A DNA stretch of 64,000 nucleotides from Eucalyptus grandis (lineage: Eukaryota > Streptophyta > Magnoliopsida > Myrtales > Myrtaceae): assembly GCF_016545825.1 (NCBI RefSeq), contig NC_052619.1, positions 37,663,682-37,727,681 of the forward strand. Reading direction: 5' to 3'. Shown here piece after piece: positions 1 through 12,343 of this stretch (positions within the stretch are counted from its first letter, which is position 1; every line of letters starts with the position of its first letter). The notes under the pieces were generated by a model that saw nothing but the letters and a program-made list of their open reading frames with translations, was not told the DNA's origin and searched no databases. The translations under genes were made by a program, and so were the position numbers.

Positions 1-362
1 CGGCTAAGGTCGCCCGACCTCGGGCCACCTCGCCTAAGGTTTGTGCGACCTCAGGCGAGGCTTCCCGGCGGCCAGATCTGGCCGCTCGCGGCTAAGCGCC
101 ACCCACCGCAAGAAGAAGACGAACGGTGAAGAAGAAGGCCAACGACGGAGGAGACGATGAACAGTAACTCGTTGAACAATAAACTCGCATCTCCGGAATG
201 CCCAATGCTCAAAGGTGATCCCCCCCGGCATTCGGCTTTCGGCATTTAAAATGCCTGCATTTCGCAAATGGGCATTCAAAAGCCCTCGCCAAACACTCAA
301 AATTTTCCCCAAGGGGCTTTGGGGGCTCAAAGCCCCTTGGGAATGCCCAACCAAACACCCTC
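1..362. mobile_element. 3' part of a Harbinger-like non-autonomous element, cut by the window edge
   Basis: The right end, read on the minus strand, begins GAGGGTGTTTGGTTGGGC, the usual look of Tourist/Harbinger-type termini, and is followed by TTA (363-365), which would be its 3-bp target duplication. The GC-rich interior (1-110) consists of GGCGAGG-like words, as in the complete elements at 10391 and 45080. A perfect 14-bp stem (308-321 with 328-341) lies just inside the end. The left end is outside the window, so the family call rests on one terminus. Confidence 0.5.
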
Positions 363-829
363 TTAGTACCTCAACACTACTTTGACAGAACCCAAAAGTG
401 ATCTCAATAGCTCATAGGCCACACACAGCAACCTACAGTTCAACCCAAGACTAAAATTCACCTCTGACCCCTTAAAACCAACATGCAACACCCATCTATG
501 ACTCAAAGGTCGTCTACCCACCATCTCGACCAACACAACTCCCTCGCGCTTGGTTCTTTAACCATCTAAACTTCGATCATCACATGCATAGACCAACAAC
601 TCCATTTGAGCATCCATCTAACCTATTCCAACTCAAAACATAAGCATCAAGACTTAATCTCCTACCATACAGCATGCTCCGCAAGTTTCCTCAATGAATG
701 GCGGATAACTTCAAGTTTAGGACCTCATCATTTCCTTAACTGTAGCTTGGCTTCTCTGGTGGCTCACCGCTCTTTGGAATTCTTCCCTCAAACACACTCC
801 AGAAGAAGAAGAAGAAGAAGCTAGGGTCA

Positions 830-1695
830 TCGGCCTTGCTTCTGTGCAAGCCGTGTAAGAGAGAAAAGAGAGAAATAGAGGGAGGATTTGGGTCTGTTTT
901 TGGGGAGAAAAATGGCGTGAGTTCTGAGGAAAACCAAATATGAGTGTAGATTTTATTTTAAATCATAAGAATAGATATTATTCGGAAGAAATGATGATGT
1001 ATCCTCTGAAGACTTTGAGTTGGAGAGAAACCGAGAGGGAAGAGATGAAAGTCGTGGCTCCCATGCACACATTCTTCTTCATGGTCGACACCTAGTACTT
1101 GAGAATGTTTAAGATCAAGTTCTAATCCATGTCGTTAGTTGGTCTATTAGTTTCTAATGTCTTCCATTTAGTTTCGTTTCGAATCCACAAAATTTTCGAT
1201 CCATTCGTAACTATGAGAGTCTATGAGTTCACACGAATCGAATTGATACGTTAACGTCTCGGTGCTAATCTATGATACAAATAAGAATTAATCACGAGAA
1301 ATTACTAAAGTTAGTATTCAATAACAAAATTACAATCGCTTATAAATTTTAATAAAATTTTAATTAAATCTCACATTAGGCTTAACCTATAATCTTAATC
1401 GGAAAAAAAATTAAAGCGCTCAGGCCCAAATACGCGTCTCTGGCCCATCGGGCTCATCCCATGACATTTCTCGGCCCACTAGATTTAATTCAAAACTTTA
1501 ATAAACTTGACCCTTCACTCAATCCAAATCAAGCCCAAGTCCGTAGCTCATCCTTTGGCCGATCGAGCCTGTGTTCGATATCTTCGTGTAGCCTGTTAAC
1601 TACTTAAGTCCATAGTCATCCGGCTCGCTTTAAAATAATCCAAGTCCATTATACTTCAATTATACTTATAGGGTCAAAAAATTCAGGATGTCACA
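830..1695 (-). mobile_element. probable LTR fragment, Ty3/gypsy-like, antisense
   Basis: Read on the minus strand the right edge begins TGTGACATCCTGAATTTTTT, the typical start of many plant gypsy LTRs, followed by about 850 bases of non-coding sequence. The left boundary and a target duplication could not be found, so it may be a truncated solo LTR. No gag or pol sequence is visible beside it. Confidence 0.35.
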
Positions 1696-1699
1696 TATC

Positions 1700-2850
1700 A
1701 CATGTTAATAATAACTGTAGTTTGTCCATATCTTTTGCAAAACAAACACCCTTAGTGGTTGATGTATGTACTATCGGGTTGTGAATGATTTTCCTATAAA
1801 TGGAGAGGGTGCTATAGAAGCATGTCCAAAATTTGACAAAGAAAGCTTTTGAAAATGACGATTACCTTGAAGAACTGCAAAATCATGCACACATGAGCAG
1901 TTCGTAAGGAATTTGAGAGGGATTGTAATCTCGGGCAATTAATGAAAATTGATCGTTCTTTTATATCGTTTGAAATAATTAATGAACAAAAAACATTTTC
2001 ATTATTGACAATGATTTATTTTTAAACATTTTTATGGAATTCCAATATCGGTCGCTAGAAATCCATCGTGACCATATGTTATTAATTTATTAGTCACACA
2101 TGGCTCACTAGGTCAATCAAAATATAACTCCCAAAAATGATGTTGTATTAATGGTTTGCCCAAAATAAGAACCCTAAAATCTTCTCCCTAATAACTATTC
2201 TATTGAGAATCTAAACCTTAATTTGAGTTACCAACAAATTAATAGTTGAATCTTGCAAATGGAGAGCTGGAGCTTCACAAGTGGCTTAAATTCGTCCATT
2301 AAAGTGAAGAATAAGCTAAACAATATTGTTATTATGCATTATTGAGTCCAAGAAGAGCATCTTGGACTTGGTTGAATCTCAAGAAAATATTTTATGAATA
2401 CACCAAATATAGAAAAAGCTCGAAGTGATATTTATATTTCGAGATCATGACTTGAATGTTTGTGGAAATAGGTGTTTCAAATCTTTATGAATGGAAGTTT
2501 GTTTTAATATATAATAAATGTGCAATTCTTGTGTTTGAATTACAGATTATATTCTGTTATAAGTACATCTATGCGAAGTTGATGAATCAAGATACCATGT
2601 CAATAGCGGTTGTCAATGATATATGATATCATGTCTCCGATCATGTAAAGTTGTTGCCCCCCTCTCCCATCATGTGTCTAATTCTCATTCTCATAAATAC
2701 AAGGCACGTAAGTCCAATGTCTGGGTACGTGAGAATGATAAATGAAAGAAATTGAATATACGTTTGATTTTCTTTTCCAATTTCATAATATTCTAAAAAA
2801 ACCTAATATCAACAAAATTAAAAGGAAAAGCCATTAATTTAAAACAGAGG
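1700..2850. other. AT-rich intergenic DNA, no gene seen
   Basis: No open frame of useful length, no family I recognise and no terminal repeats. It leads into the (TA)n tract upstream of SF3B4. Confidence 0.6.
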
Positions 2851-2851
2851 A

Positions 2852-2853
<2 letters not shown>

Positions 2854-2900
<47 letters not shown>

Positions 2901-2910
2901 CATATATATA
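2854..2910. repeat. (TA)n microsatellite
   Basis: About 57 bases of almost pure TA, with two short ACATACA interruptions near the right end. It sits about 260 bases upstream of the SF3B4 start codon. Confidence 0.9.
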
Positions 2911-2970
2911 AAGGCCGGGTTGGGCCTGGCACGTGGTTAGGGCTCTTTAACGGGCTCGAGGCCCAGTTCG
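2900..2970 (+). promoter_or_regulatory. SF3B4 proximal promoter: site II motifs and a G-box
   Basis: TGGGCC at 2921-2926 and its inverse GGCCCA at 2960-2965 are site II elements, bound by TCP factors in promoters of plant housekeeping genes. A perfect G-box CACGTG lies between them at 2930-2935, and TATATATAAA ends just before. The cluster is 210-250 bases upstream of the start codon. Motifs are seen; their use is inferred. Confidence 0.5.
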
Positions 2971-3103
2971 CCATCCTTCTTCTTCATCCTCCACCACGGC
3001 CACCGCGTCCTCGCGTCTCGAAATCTCTGCGCACAGGCAGCAGAGACTCCGCGCTAGGCTGCAGCTTCTCCTTCTTTCTTCTGCTGCTGCCGCTTCTGCT
3101 GCT

Positions 3104-3129
3104 TCTTCTTCTTCTTCTTCTTCTTCTTC
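3104..3129. repeat. (TTC)n tract in the SF3B4 5' leader
   Basis: A run of TTC triplets about 45 bases before the start codon, within the probable 5' untranslated region. Pyrimidine-rich tracts are common in plant leaders. Confidence 0.8.
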
Positions 3130-3173
3130 GAGTTCGAGCGCGGGCCCGAACCACACCGACCCGGCGCAGAGCG

Positions 3174-6100
3174 ATGACGACGCGGATCGCTCCGGGGGTC
3201 GGGGCGAACCTCCTCGGCCAGCACTCCGCCGAGCGGAACCAGGACGCCACCGCCTACGTCGGAAATCTCGACCCTCAGGTCGCCCTGCTTTTTCTTTTTC
3301 CCTAGGACCCACTTTTCGTTTCTCCCTCGAATTCCTTTTCCGCCTCCGAGCGCTTCGTTCCAGTGCTCGGGAAGCGCTCGTGGGAGCGGTTTCGATGGTG
3401 GCTTTGGCTGGGGGAGATGTGGTTGTGAATTGATTAGGGCGTGTGTTTGGCTTGCAGGTGTCGGAGGAGTTGCTCTGGGAGCTGTTTGTTCAAGCCGGTC
3501 CTGTTGGTAAGTTCGGCTCCTCTTTCTTGTGTCGATGCCTGGTTTCGACGAAATGCTAGAGTATGCCGTGGAAGCGATCGCTTGTAGCTGCAGTTTTCAT
3601 AGCTTTGTGTTGCTGGTGTATTTTATCACGATGTCCTTTAAGCTGCCCCTTTGTTGTGCTTGCAGAAAAGAAAAAGAAAAAACAAGGAACATTTTCTTAA
3701 ATTCTCTCTGCTAACTTACTTTGGAATTACTCTGAAGCGGAACAGTAAGTTTGAACCGGTCATGTGAAGAGTCAGTTGTTATCTTTTTCTTGGTGTTGCG
3801 AGGAACATTGTTTTCTTCTCTCCCAGATGGGTTTCTTTAATTCAGTGATTGAGTTCGGAGAATATAAATGATGGGTTTGCCTCTGTGCATTGTCATGTAG
3901 TGGAGTTGATTAACCCAGCAGAATTCTCTATTCTTTTCCTTTGAGCTCATTGTTGTAATTTATATTTCCTTTTGTGTGAATAAAGCCCCCGCACCTTTCC
4001 TTGCTTTGTTTGAGGTTTCAGACTATCGAGGATGAATATTCACCATTATTGTAACTCGTTTCAGTTAATGTTTATGTTCCAAAGGACAGAGTGACAAACC
4101 TTCACCAAGGATATGGATTTGTCGAGTTCCGGAGCGAAGAAGATGCTGACTATGTAAGTACTAGTCTAAGTAACTGCATTGCTAGTTCTGGTTCTCTGGC
4201 TTACTGATCGTTTTGATGATTGCAGGCAATTAAGGTGTTGAACATGATAAAACTTTATGGGAAGCCTATACGTGTGAATAAGGTATATGGATTTACATGT
4301 CTTTATTGTGTTGGAGGTTATCTTTTGATTAAGGGAATATCTCCCCGGACCATCTATTGAATCTGTATTTGTTCAATTTTTAAACATGTTGCTATTGTGC
4401 TCAAATTCAGGCAACCCAAGATAAAAAGAGCTTGGATGTGGGAGCAAACCTTTTTATTGGAAATCTTGACCCTGTAAGTAGTCAGATACTATGATTTTTA
4501 TTAATGGGCTAAGTCTGTCAATATAGAAGTCCTAATTCCTTGCCTATGGGCATATCCTCTGCAGGATGTAGATGAGAAGCTTCTGTATGATACTTTCAGT
4601 GCATTTGGTGTAATTGTTACAAACCCAAAGGTGATGCTTTGGATTTTTCCTTGATTTGCAGGAAGTCCCACCTTTACAGTAGTCAATCATTTCTTGATTT
4701 CTCAAGCATGTAAATTTTTTAAGAGCATTGTTGTGCATGAAACTACCTGGGTTGATTACGATTGCTGTGTCGTACTCTTGCAATGTGGCTTACTTTGTAT
4801 AGTTAATTGATCTCTATTTCATGTGTGGCATGATGATTGTGACAGCAGTCTAAGTTGGATAGTTATGAGCGCCATGTCCTGGTATTGCCAGTTGATAAGC
4901 CAATATGAATATACACCCTCTAACGCCTGCCTACTAGATGGATTACATGTATCTTGGGAATGCAGTTTTTCGCGTTGATTCTACTACCCATCTACTAGGG
5001 GTGTTCTTATGTAATTTTATTGCTTCCAAATGCAGCGTCATTTATTTGAGTTTTGAAGGAATCTGTTTATTAGATTCTTATGTTGTCACACTTTGGTTTG
5101 AGAAATCAGAATAAGCTCGCAAGTTCCCTGGGCAGAGGACTACTTGGGCCCTCTAGATGGTGAAACAATTGGGGGTTGACAATTTGTATAGTTTGTTGTA
5201 TTGCTGGTGCATTGTTCTTGGTTACCTGATCTTGCAAATGCATTCAAACGCTTTTCCTCTTCACCTTTTTCCCTTCTGTATGGAATCACTAGTTTAACGT
5301 GATTTTCACTGGTAGATATCGTGAGGACATTTAACACTTCCAGTGAGTCTTGATGAAAAGGAAATTCTATAAGTACCATTTCGATATTCCTGTGGTACTA
5401 CCAGAAAACAAGTAAAAATAAAAAAAGATGCTCTCACTCACACTACAGAAAATGTCTCTGGAGTCATTCTATAAAGTTTTCCAATTGTTGGGGCTTGACA
5501 TCCTCTCGCCGCTTGTCATCAAGAACCCAAGTGAACACCATGGATTGAATACAAATCACAACAGCTCATTTGAAAGTTTGAAGATGCTTGATATAGACTT
5601 CAATTGGAGACTTCTATGATCGATCAATTTGTGCTCATTCATGCCATCTCTTCATCAATTCTTATGATATATTTACCCAACACGGTTCTTTAAATAAAAT
5701 TCTTCTTATTCTCGCTGGGTTATACATAAAAAAACGTGGAAGATTTTCTTGCAATTGTTGCGGGAGAATCTCTCATCACGAAAAGGATGGAATGCAAAAA
5801 GAAACCACATGAACTTGCCTCCGTGTGTCTACTATTAATGTGTTCGTTAAGATCAGTCAAAACAACTCTAATTGTGTTTTTAATGTTTCTTCCTGCATTA
5901 TGTTGTGTCTCTATGATTGCTGAAGGACTGAGATGTGGCTGTTGTATCCATGCTGTGGTTTAGAGATGTCGTGGCGGGCGCTTTAAGTACATAGATTATG
6001 TCAAAATTAGTAGTAGTTGCCGTGAATGTTTTATTGGATAATGATTGGTCACCATTGTTATCCATTACCAGAGTTGATAGGCTCAGGAGCCAGTTAAGTA

Positions 6101-8798
6101 TGGAGAAGATAACAGCCCCTGCCATGAAAAACTGCCATGTAATGTATGTGCTTTGTGGCGTGAGAGTACTCAGCACATGAATATGTTAGTTGTGTGAAGA
6201 GTGAATGTGTTACAAGAGTGAGAAGTCGCATGCTTGGGTGTGCTCTGTTTGAACAGAGAGTGCAGTACACCTTTGATTCTCTGGTTGTGTTTGATTTGCT
6301 GGTAATTTCTTTTCTGATTTTATCTCTCCTCTTTGCTGTTTGGCTTCTGCTTGAATTGATGTGTGGCTTCTTTGGACTTTCTACCTCTTTCTCTATGTGT
6401 CTGTATTTCTCTCCTTGGTTTCCCTGTGTATGTTTAATGTTGCTGTATTTAAATTAAGTCTTGTTGCAATATTCTCTTTACATGGCTGGGTTTTTCTCTG
6501 TTTTATCGGTGTTTTTGGGCATTTTTGTCTGTGTTTTCATGGTGCTTTATGGTCAATTCTCTCAAGTTGGTACGTTGAATAGAAGTAACATTATGGGGTT
6601 GGTAAGGTGAAGGGTAGAGCAGTCATTTCTTCTTGGTTTTACCCCTTCTTTTGTTATCCTTTAGAAGCCATAAACTTCTAGACTACATGGTGCAAATTGA
6701 CAATCTCAGGCCTCTTTAAGCATTTGTTTGGTGTCTTGTTTTCATGTCAATACCAATTATTTTGGGTCTGCTATCAATGAAGGTAGTTGCTATTCACAAG
6801 CTTAGGACTCGAAAATTTAGTCTTCTCTTGCCCGGACTCACTTTCATTTGTCTAGTTGATATAGGGGGTTTGTCTTGAGTCTTGCAACGAGGCGCAATTT
6901 GTCTGAGGAAGTGTTTGAAAGACGCCTTTTGAAGGGTTAAACTTTCAGATTATGTGCTAGTATTAATCTGTTAATTACATTAGGTTTGGGTTTGAATTAT
7001 GTAACTTGTTTAATATTTTGCAATGGGTATGTACATACACAAATTTAAGAGAGCTTTCGTGGTAAGTTTGGTTACATTTGGTGTTCAATGTTTTCTTGAG
7101 GGATGTATTCGTTTAGATTTTCATAAACTGGTTTGAAATAGTCCAGATGAATTGGCATGTCTCCAGTGAGTTTTCAACCTAATCTCAGCTTTTTTGTTCT
7201 CCTTTCAAGGAAAACTTAAGATGGTCAGGAGGCAAGAATATTCATTGTGATATCTTGAAGATTGCTGTGCCATCTACATTAAATGCTATACCTTGTATTT
7301 CCATGGACAAAATGCACCATTTCTGAACTCTTGTTGGCTTGAAGAAGTCATTTTGCCTATGGTACCAGGATGAATGGACCGCTGTTTGTAAACTTGGTTT
7401 ACTTAGAAAGAATTAGGCTATCTTCTGTGTCGATAGATAAAACATATGTGAGGCTGAAATCTTTATTCCTGGTATGCCGCATAGTTTCAGAATGTCTTAG
7501 ATAACGGAAATCCCTGGAGTGAGTAAGCAGTATGAGGTCCTTCTGCTCTCAGATTTGAGCAATGGAGTGAATGGATGATTTGGAAAGGCTCTAGTGTCAA
7601 CAGCTTAAGCATCTTTCCTTCTGCATGAAATGTGAGGATCATCTTCGAGAACCACTGACATTTGTAGATTTGCATGCTTTCTTTCCAGATTATGAGAGAT
7701 CCTGAGACTGGAAATTCCCGTGGCTTTGGTTTCGTCAGTTATGATTCTTTTGAGGCATCTGATGCAGCTATTGAGGTATCTTTCATTCTTTATTGCCCTG
7801 GGAATTTTATTGATGAATAATGATTTAGGGTGACAATAGAGATTGTTACTTTGCAGTGACACTCTATTGTTTGTGGTAAAACATCAACACATGGATTGCT
7901 GGTCAAGTACTCTTAAATGAAATGTATTAGATATTATCGATTCGACGATTCTGCACGGTTACTTTTATGTTAATGCTTATGATGTAAAAACTTGCTTCAC
8001 TCTCTAGAGAATTAAGTAATTGGTTTTTGTATCTTGTATTCAAGGCGATGAATGGCCAGTATCTTTGCAATCGACAAATTACAGTCTCATATGCATATAA
8101 GAAAGACACCAAAGGGGAGCGTCATGGTACTCCTGCAGGTAAGTTGCTTTGTTCATGGAGTATGTCTCTCTGATTGAGGTGCTTTCTTCACACCCTACAC
8201 ACGTGCTATTATGACATAAATGGACAGTGTGATAGTTTGGTACCATTTCTTTTCATGGTTAAGACATGAAGTGGTTAATTTCAAATACATTCATGGTGCA
8301 GAGAGAGTTTTGGCAGCTAGCAATCCAAATGCCACGAAGAGTAGGCCCCATACTTTATTTGCAAGTGGCCCACCAAGTCTTCCCGGTCCTCAGGGCAACG
8401 GTGCCATGGTTGCTCCAGCTCCTCCACGCCCCTTTGCAAACGGGACCGTTGCCCCAGCATCAATGTCAATGCTCCGGCCACCACCTCCTCCACAAGGAGT
8501 GACTTTCCCACCTATGCAAGTCCCTCGGCCAGCGTGGCCTGGTCAGCCTCCGCAGCCTGGTCAGGCAATGTCCCAAGTTGGAATGCCACCACCACCTGTG
8601 CAGCAGTTCCGGCCACCTCCTGGCATGCCCCCACCACCTCCTCAGGCCTCTCAAATCCTCCAGAGACCACCTCCACCACCAGTTGGGATGGTAGCACCGG
8701 GACATACTTGGCAACCACCACCACCTCAGCAACAAATGCTCGGGAGGCCCCCCATGCCACACATGTCCATGCCGCCACCGCCGCCACCCTCAGGTTAG
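3174..8798 (+). CDS. SF3B4: Splicing factor 3B subunit 4 (SF3b49/SAP49), nine exons
   Basis: This is the SF3b subunit of the U2 snRNP that helps tether U2 to the branch-site region of pre-mRNA in the nucleus. Exons: 3174-3278, 3458-3506, 4065-4153, 4226-4282, 4411-4473, 4565-4630, 7689-7775, 8045-8138, 8302-8798. All junctions are GT-AG and phases agree, giving 368 residues, close to the Arabidopsis protein. Two RRMs are visible: RRM1 with RNP2 YVGNLDP (about residue 29) and RNP1 [10 protein letters not shown]2 with RNP2 LFIGNLDP and RNP1 GFGFVSY. The last exon encodes a long proline/methionine/glutamine-rich tail, as usual in the family. Intron 6 is unusually long (3.06 kb, 4631-7688) and I found no second gene in it. 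The start is the first ATG before the conserved [16 protein letters not shown]. No breaks seen. Confidence 0.96.
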
Positions 8799-10387
8799 GG
8801 TGTGGTGATTGATGGGGTCACATCCATGAGATGCTTCAAGCATCTAGAGATTCAGTTGTAGCATTGTGTACTACTCTCTGTTTTTTACAGTGTAGGGTCT
8901 TAAGTATCTGAATATACATCTAGTATTGAGCAGGTCTTTTACGTTGCACAAGTGCTTGTTCTTTGAATCACGAGGTGTGTTAGAATGGCAGTGCAAATCA
9001 GCAAAAGGGATGTGATTTAATTTACCTGTTTCATTGCATTTCTTCCTTTTATTTGGATGAGAAGACGATGCCAACGAGTCCAGAGTCGGATCCTTTATTG
9101 GATTAGAACTTTTGAGGAGATTTTGTAATTGAAACCAAAACTTAAATTTGTTTCCCATTGTTGCACCAGACAATAGAGGGCGCAATGTTTTTAAATTCAG
9201 ATGAGTTTTAGATTCAATTTGATCATTTTTCATAGATTAACAGGGAGGGGTTTGGAGAAAAATCCTACTCAAATGCCTATTAGGTCGAAACTCTTTCTGT
9301 AGATAACCATGCTCTATATAAGTTAAATAAGTGTATCGGCCTCGATGACATGAGACAACCAGTTAGGGAGCTGTTCTTTTGTTATTAGTGTCAATATTTT
9401 GTTTTGTTTGATTTCCATTTCCATTTCTAAATATACGTTTTAAATTGTTATTTAAACTAATTTCATTGTATAGTTTAATTAGGTTAATACCAAATGAAGT
9501 TAAATCGCATAATGCCATAATTTATATATAAAATTAGGAGTAAGTACTCTATAAATTACCTGCATTGTTTAGCCATAATAATATATTGTTTGATATCATC
9601 AATTATTTTCAGAATAACTTGGGTCATCTATGTTATTGACATAATGAACAATATTTCTCACTTTACTTTAACTTCGAAATAAATGAATTTATTTCCATCA
9701 TAAGTTATATCCAAAGAAATAAGTTTTAAGATATTTTATCTTCATCTGTTTTTTTTTTTTTTTTTTTTAAGTTCAATCTTAATGATTTTACTATCATGAT
9801 TTCTTTTAAACTAACTCATGCTTTCTAAAATGTATTTGAATATGGTTTTGTCTAAATATGTTGAGTATAAGGAATTTACCCATGGTTTATTTGTATAGTT
9901 ACGTGGTTATATGTAATCTAATATTATCAATTATATTCTGAATAACATGTTATTTATGATATTCACATAATGACTTATATTACGTTAACTTTAAACTGAA
10001 TGGGCAAATTTACGATCATGAGTAATTTTCAAAATAGTATATTTCAGTGAAAAAATTATTTCAAGATATCAACTTTTTCTTTTCTTCAAATTTCATACCA
10101 AAAGAGATAAAATTTGCAAATTAAATTAATAACTAACTAGCACTAGCATTTTTTTTTTTTTTTTTTTTGCAGATAACACGTTCGTATTTGTCTAAATATG
10201 GATGACGTGTACGCATTTTGTGATGATAGAAAAGAAAAAAAGAAAGAATATATATAACTTCGAATTGTATAAATCATCTAATTCTCAATATCAAACATGA
10301 TTCAACGGTCTTAATGATTTAATGCCAAATCAAACATTACAAATTTTGGGAACGATAATATTGAATATTTTCATATAGTTTCGAGAC
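8799..10387. other. SF3B4 3' flank, then AT-rich intergenic DNA
   Basis: The first ~400 bases are likely SF3B4 3' untranslated region. The remainder is AT-rich with two long T runs (near 9750 and 10150). The last ~60 bases belong to a dispersed repeat (GATAATATTGAATATTTT) that resumes after the mobile element at 10391-11456. No gene seen. Confidence 0.6.
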
Positions 10388-10390
10388 TAA

Positions 10391-11456
10391 GGGCGCGTTT
10401 AGTAACGATTCTATTTTCGGAAGTTGATTACTAGAAATGATTATTTTTATTTGTTCTCGGGAACCGATTCGAGTAAAAAATGCGTTTGGTAACTGTCAAA
10501 AATTTTAATTCTGGAATAGAATTGCGTTTGATACCGTGCTAATTGATTATGTTCAAAATTAATTTCTTTTAATTTTTAAATCATTTTTTAATATTTTTTT
10601 CTTTTTCCTTTTTTTTTTTTTTTTTTTTTCGTTTTTTTCCCTCTTCTCCTATTCTTCTTCTTCTTCTTCATGTGGCATAGGAGCATTGCCGCCCTCGTTG
10701 GCCGAGCCTCACTAGCCCGGGCGAGGCTCGCCGAGCCCACCGAGATGGGCGAGGCCCGCCAAGGCTCGGCCTTGCCAGATCCGGGTGAGGCCGAGCCCGC
10801 CGGTGGCCAAGCCGGCCTCGCCAGGGGCGGGTGAGACCCGGCTCGGCCATCGGCGGGGCTAGGCGAGCCTTGCCGGTGGCCAGGCGAGCCTCATCGAGTT
10901 GGGCGAGGCCGGCCTGGCCACTGCGAGGCCGGCCTGGCCACCTGCGAGGCCGAGCCTCGGTGGGGCCGGGCGAGCCTCACCCGGCCTTGACGGTGGCCAA
11001 GCCGACCTCGCCAGGGGCCGGGGTGAGGCCGGCCTAGGCTTGCCTCCGGCGAGCTCGTCGGACCTTGCCTTGGCTTGGCGAGCTTTCGGCGAGCTCACCG
11101 GATCGGCGGCGACGGCCGGCAACCGGACCGGCGGACGACGGACCAACCGACGACCGCGGCGGATGACAACCGGTGACCGGAGGGACGGCGGTAGGACGGC
11201 GGCGGGCGGTGGTGGACGGCAATCGCGGGATGTCGAAAGGGAAGAGAGAGACTTTCACTTTGTTTTGATTCTTTTTTTTTTATTCTCGAACGAAGAATCA
11301 TATATTTTTTATTCTCAATTCTCTTCCCAATTTGTTCCCGGGAACAAATTTGTTTCCGAGAACAAAAATTTTACCAAACGCGATTCTCGTTCCAAACTGA
11401 TTTTGGGAACAAAAAATCAGAATCAGGCACTGTTTGGCACATTGCCAAATAGGCCC
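10391..11456. mobile_element. Complete Harbinger-like non-autonomous element (1066 bp)
   Basis: Left end GGGCGCGTTTAGTAACG and right end, read in reverse, GGGCCTATTTGGCAATG form imperfect terminal inverted repeats. A TAA triplet flanks both sides (10388-10390 and 11457-11459), the 3-bp target duplication expected of PIF/Harbinger or Tourist elements. The core (10680-11220) is strikingly GC-rich with iterated GGCGAGGC/GCCGAGCC words, flanked by AT-rich arms. No transposase is encoded; the open frames in the core follow from GC content. It sits inside a dispersed AT-rich repeat (10340-10390 and 11460-11640). Confidence 0.7.
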
Positions 11457-11824
11457 TAAGTTTTTGTTTTTTGTCGGATTTTAAGGATTAAATTGAACAT
11501 GTATTAAAAGTTCATGGACAACATTAAATAAATTGAAAGTTCATAAATCACATTGCACATTGGAGTACAATTCAGGAATCATATTGAACAAATTTAAAGT
11601 TCACGGGCTATAAATTTAGGATCCATTTGTATCATTGTTCCTAACAAGATCGAACTTTTCTTCCCTCTGTTGATCCTAACCCCTAAATCTAGAGTTCATG
11701 TTCGAGACCACAATCTCCTAATTTGAGATCTTCACTTGAAATCCAAGGTCATCAACCTCATGCGACCTCGAATATCATTTGAGATGAGTGACCATTAGAG
11801 ATGGACAACAACCTGAGGATGGCA
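11457..11824. repeat. Right half of a dispersed AT-rich repeat interrupted by the element at 10391
   Basis: The words ATTAAATTGAACAT, ACATTAAATAAATTGAAAGTTCAT and related ones recur at 19450-19800, where no element interrupts them. No gene seen. Confidence 0.45.
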
Positions 11825-12343
11825 TATTAGGATACACGTGTGAGTTATGTTAGGGAAGTCCCACATCGGAGAATTGATGTGGTGTTGAGTAGTTGATATA
11901 TCATAATTGACTCATAATTCATTGACTTAAACTTTTGAGTTAAAGTGAGTTTAACTGGATATATTGATGAGCTTGAATTTTGGACTCTTTTTGCAAGCTC
12001 CTAAGGTTAAGGTATTGGACTTCTATTGGTGTAGCAACGTAGGCCCAAGGATGAAGTTGAGCCATAAGGATATGTGAATTAAGGGAGAGCATACCTAAAA
12101 TTGGAGCTCACAAATAAGGGAAAGATTGTTAGGATGCACATGTTAATTGTATAAGAGAAGTCTCAAATTGGAGAATTAATGTGGTGTCGAGTGGATAGTT
12201 GATCCATAACTCATTGATTTAAGCTTTGAGTTGAGGTGGGTCTAACTAGATATATTGACGGGCTTGAATTTTGGGCTATCTCTTGATGATCTCCTAAGGT
12301 TAAGGTATTGGAATTATGTTGCACACTCCCAACAAACAAGAAT
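11825..12343 (+). repeat. Two tandem LTR-like fragments
   Basis: A ~215-300-base sequence starting near TTAGGATACACGTG (11828) is repeated in diverged form from TTGTTAGGATGCACATG (12127). Both contain AAGTCYCAMATYGGAGAATT and end in CTCCTAAGGTTAAGGTATTGGA. TGTTAGG followed by a CCACATCGGA word is typical of the start of plant copia LTRs. No coding sequence belongs to them. They abut the 5' LTR of the copia element at 12344. Confidence 0.45.

Noticed and set aside
6194..6582. Hydrophobic frames in SF3B4 intron 6, like a small membrane protein
   Set aside because: T-rich intron sequence gives Phe/Leu-rich frames by chance; two overlapping frames look alike and neither resembles a family.
8466..8787. 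Minus-strand frames opposite the SF3B4 last exon
   Set aside because: They follow from the proline-codon repeats of the SF3B4 tail and contain only Trp/Arg- or Val/Ala-rich repeats.
10668..11459. Long open frames on both strands in the GC-rich element core
   Set aside because: High GC removes stop codons; the translations are Ala/Gly/Pro/Arg repeats without domains.
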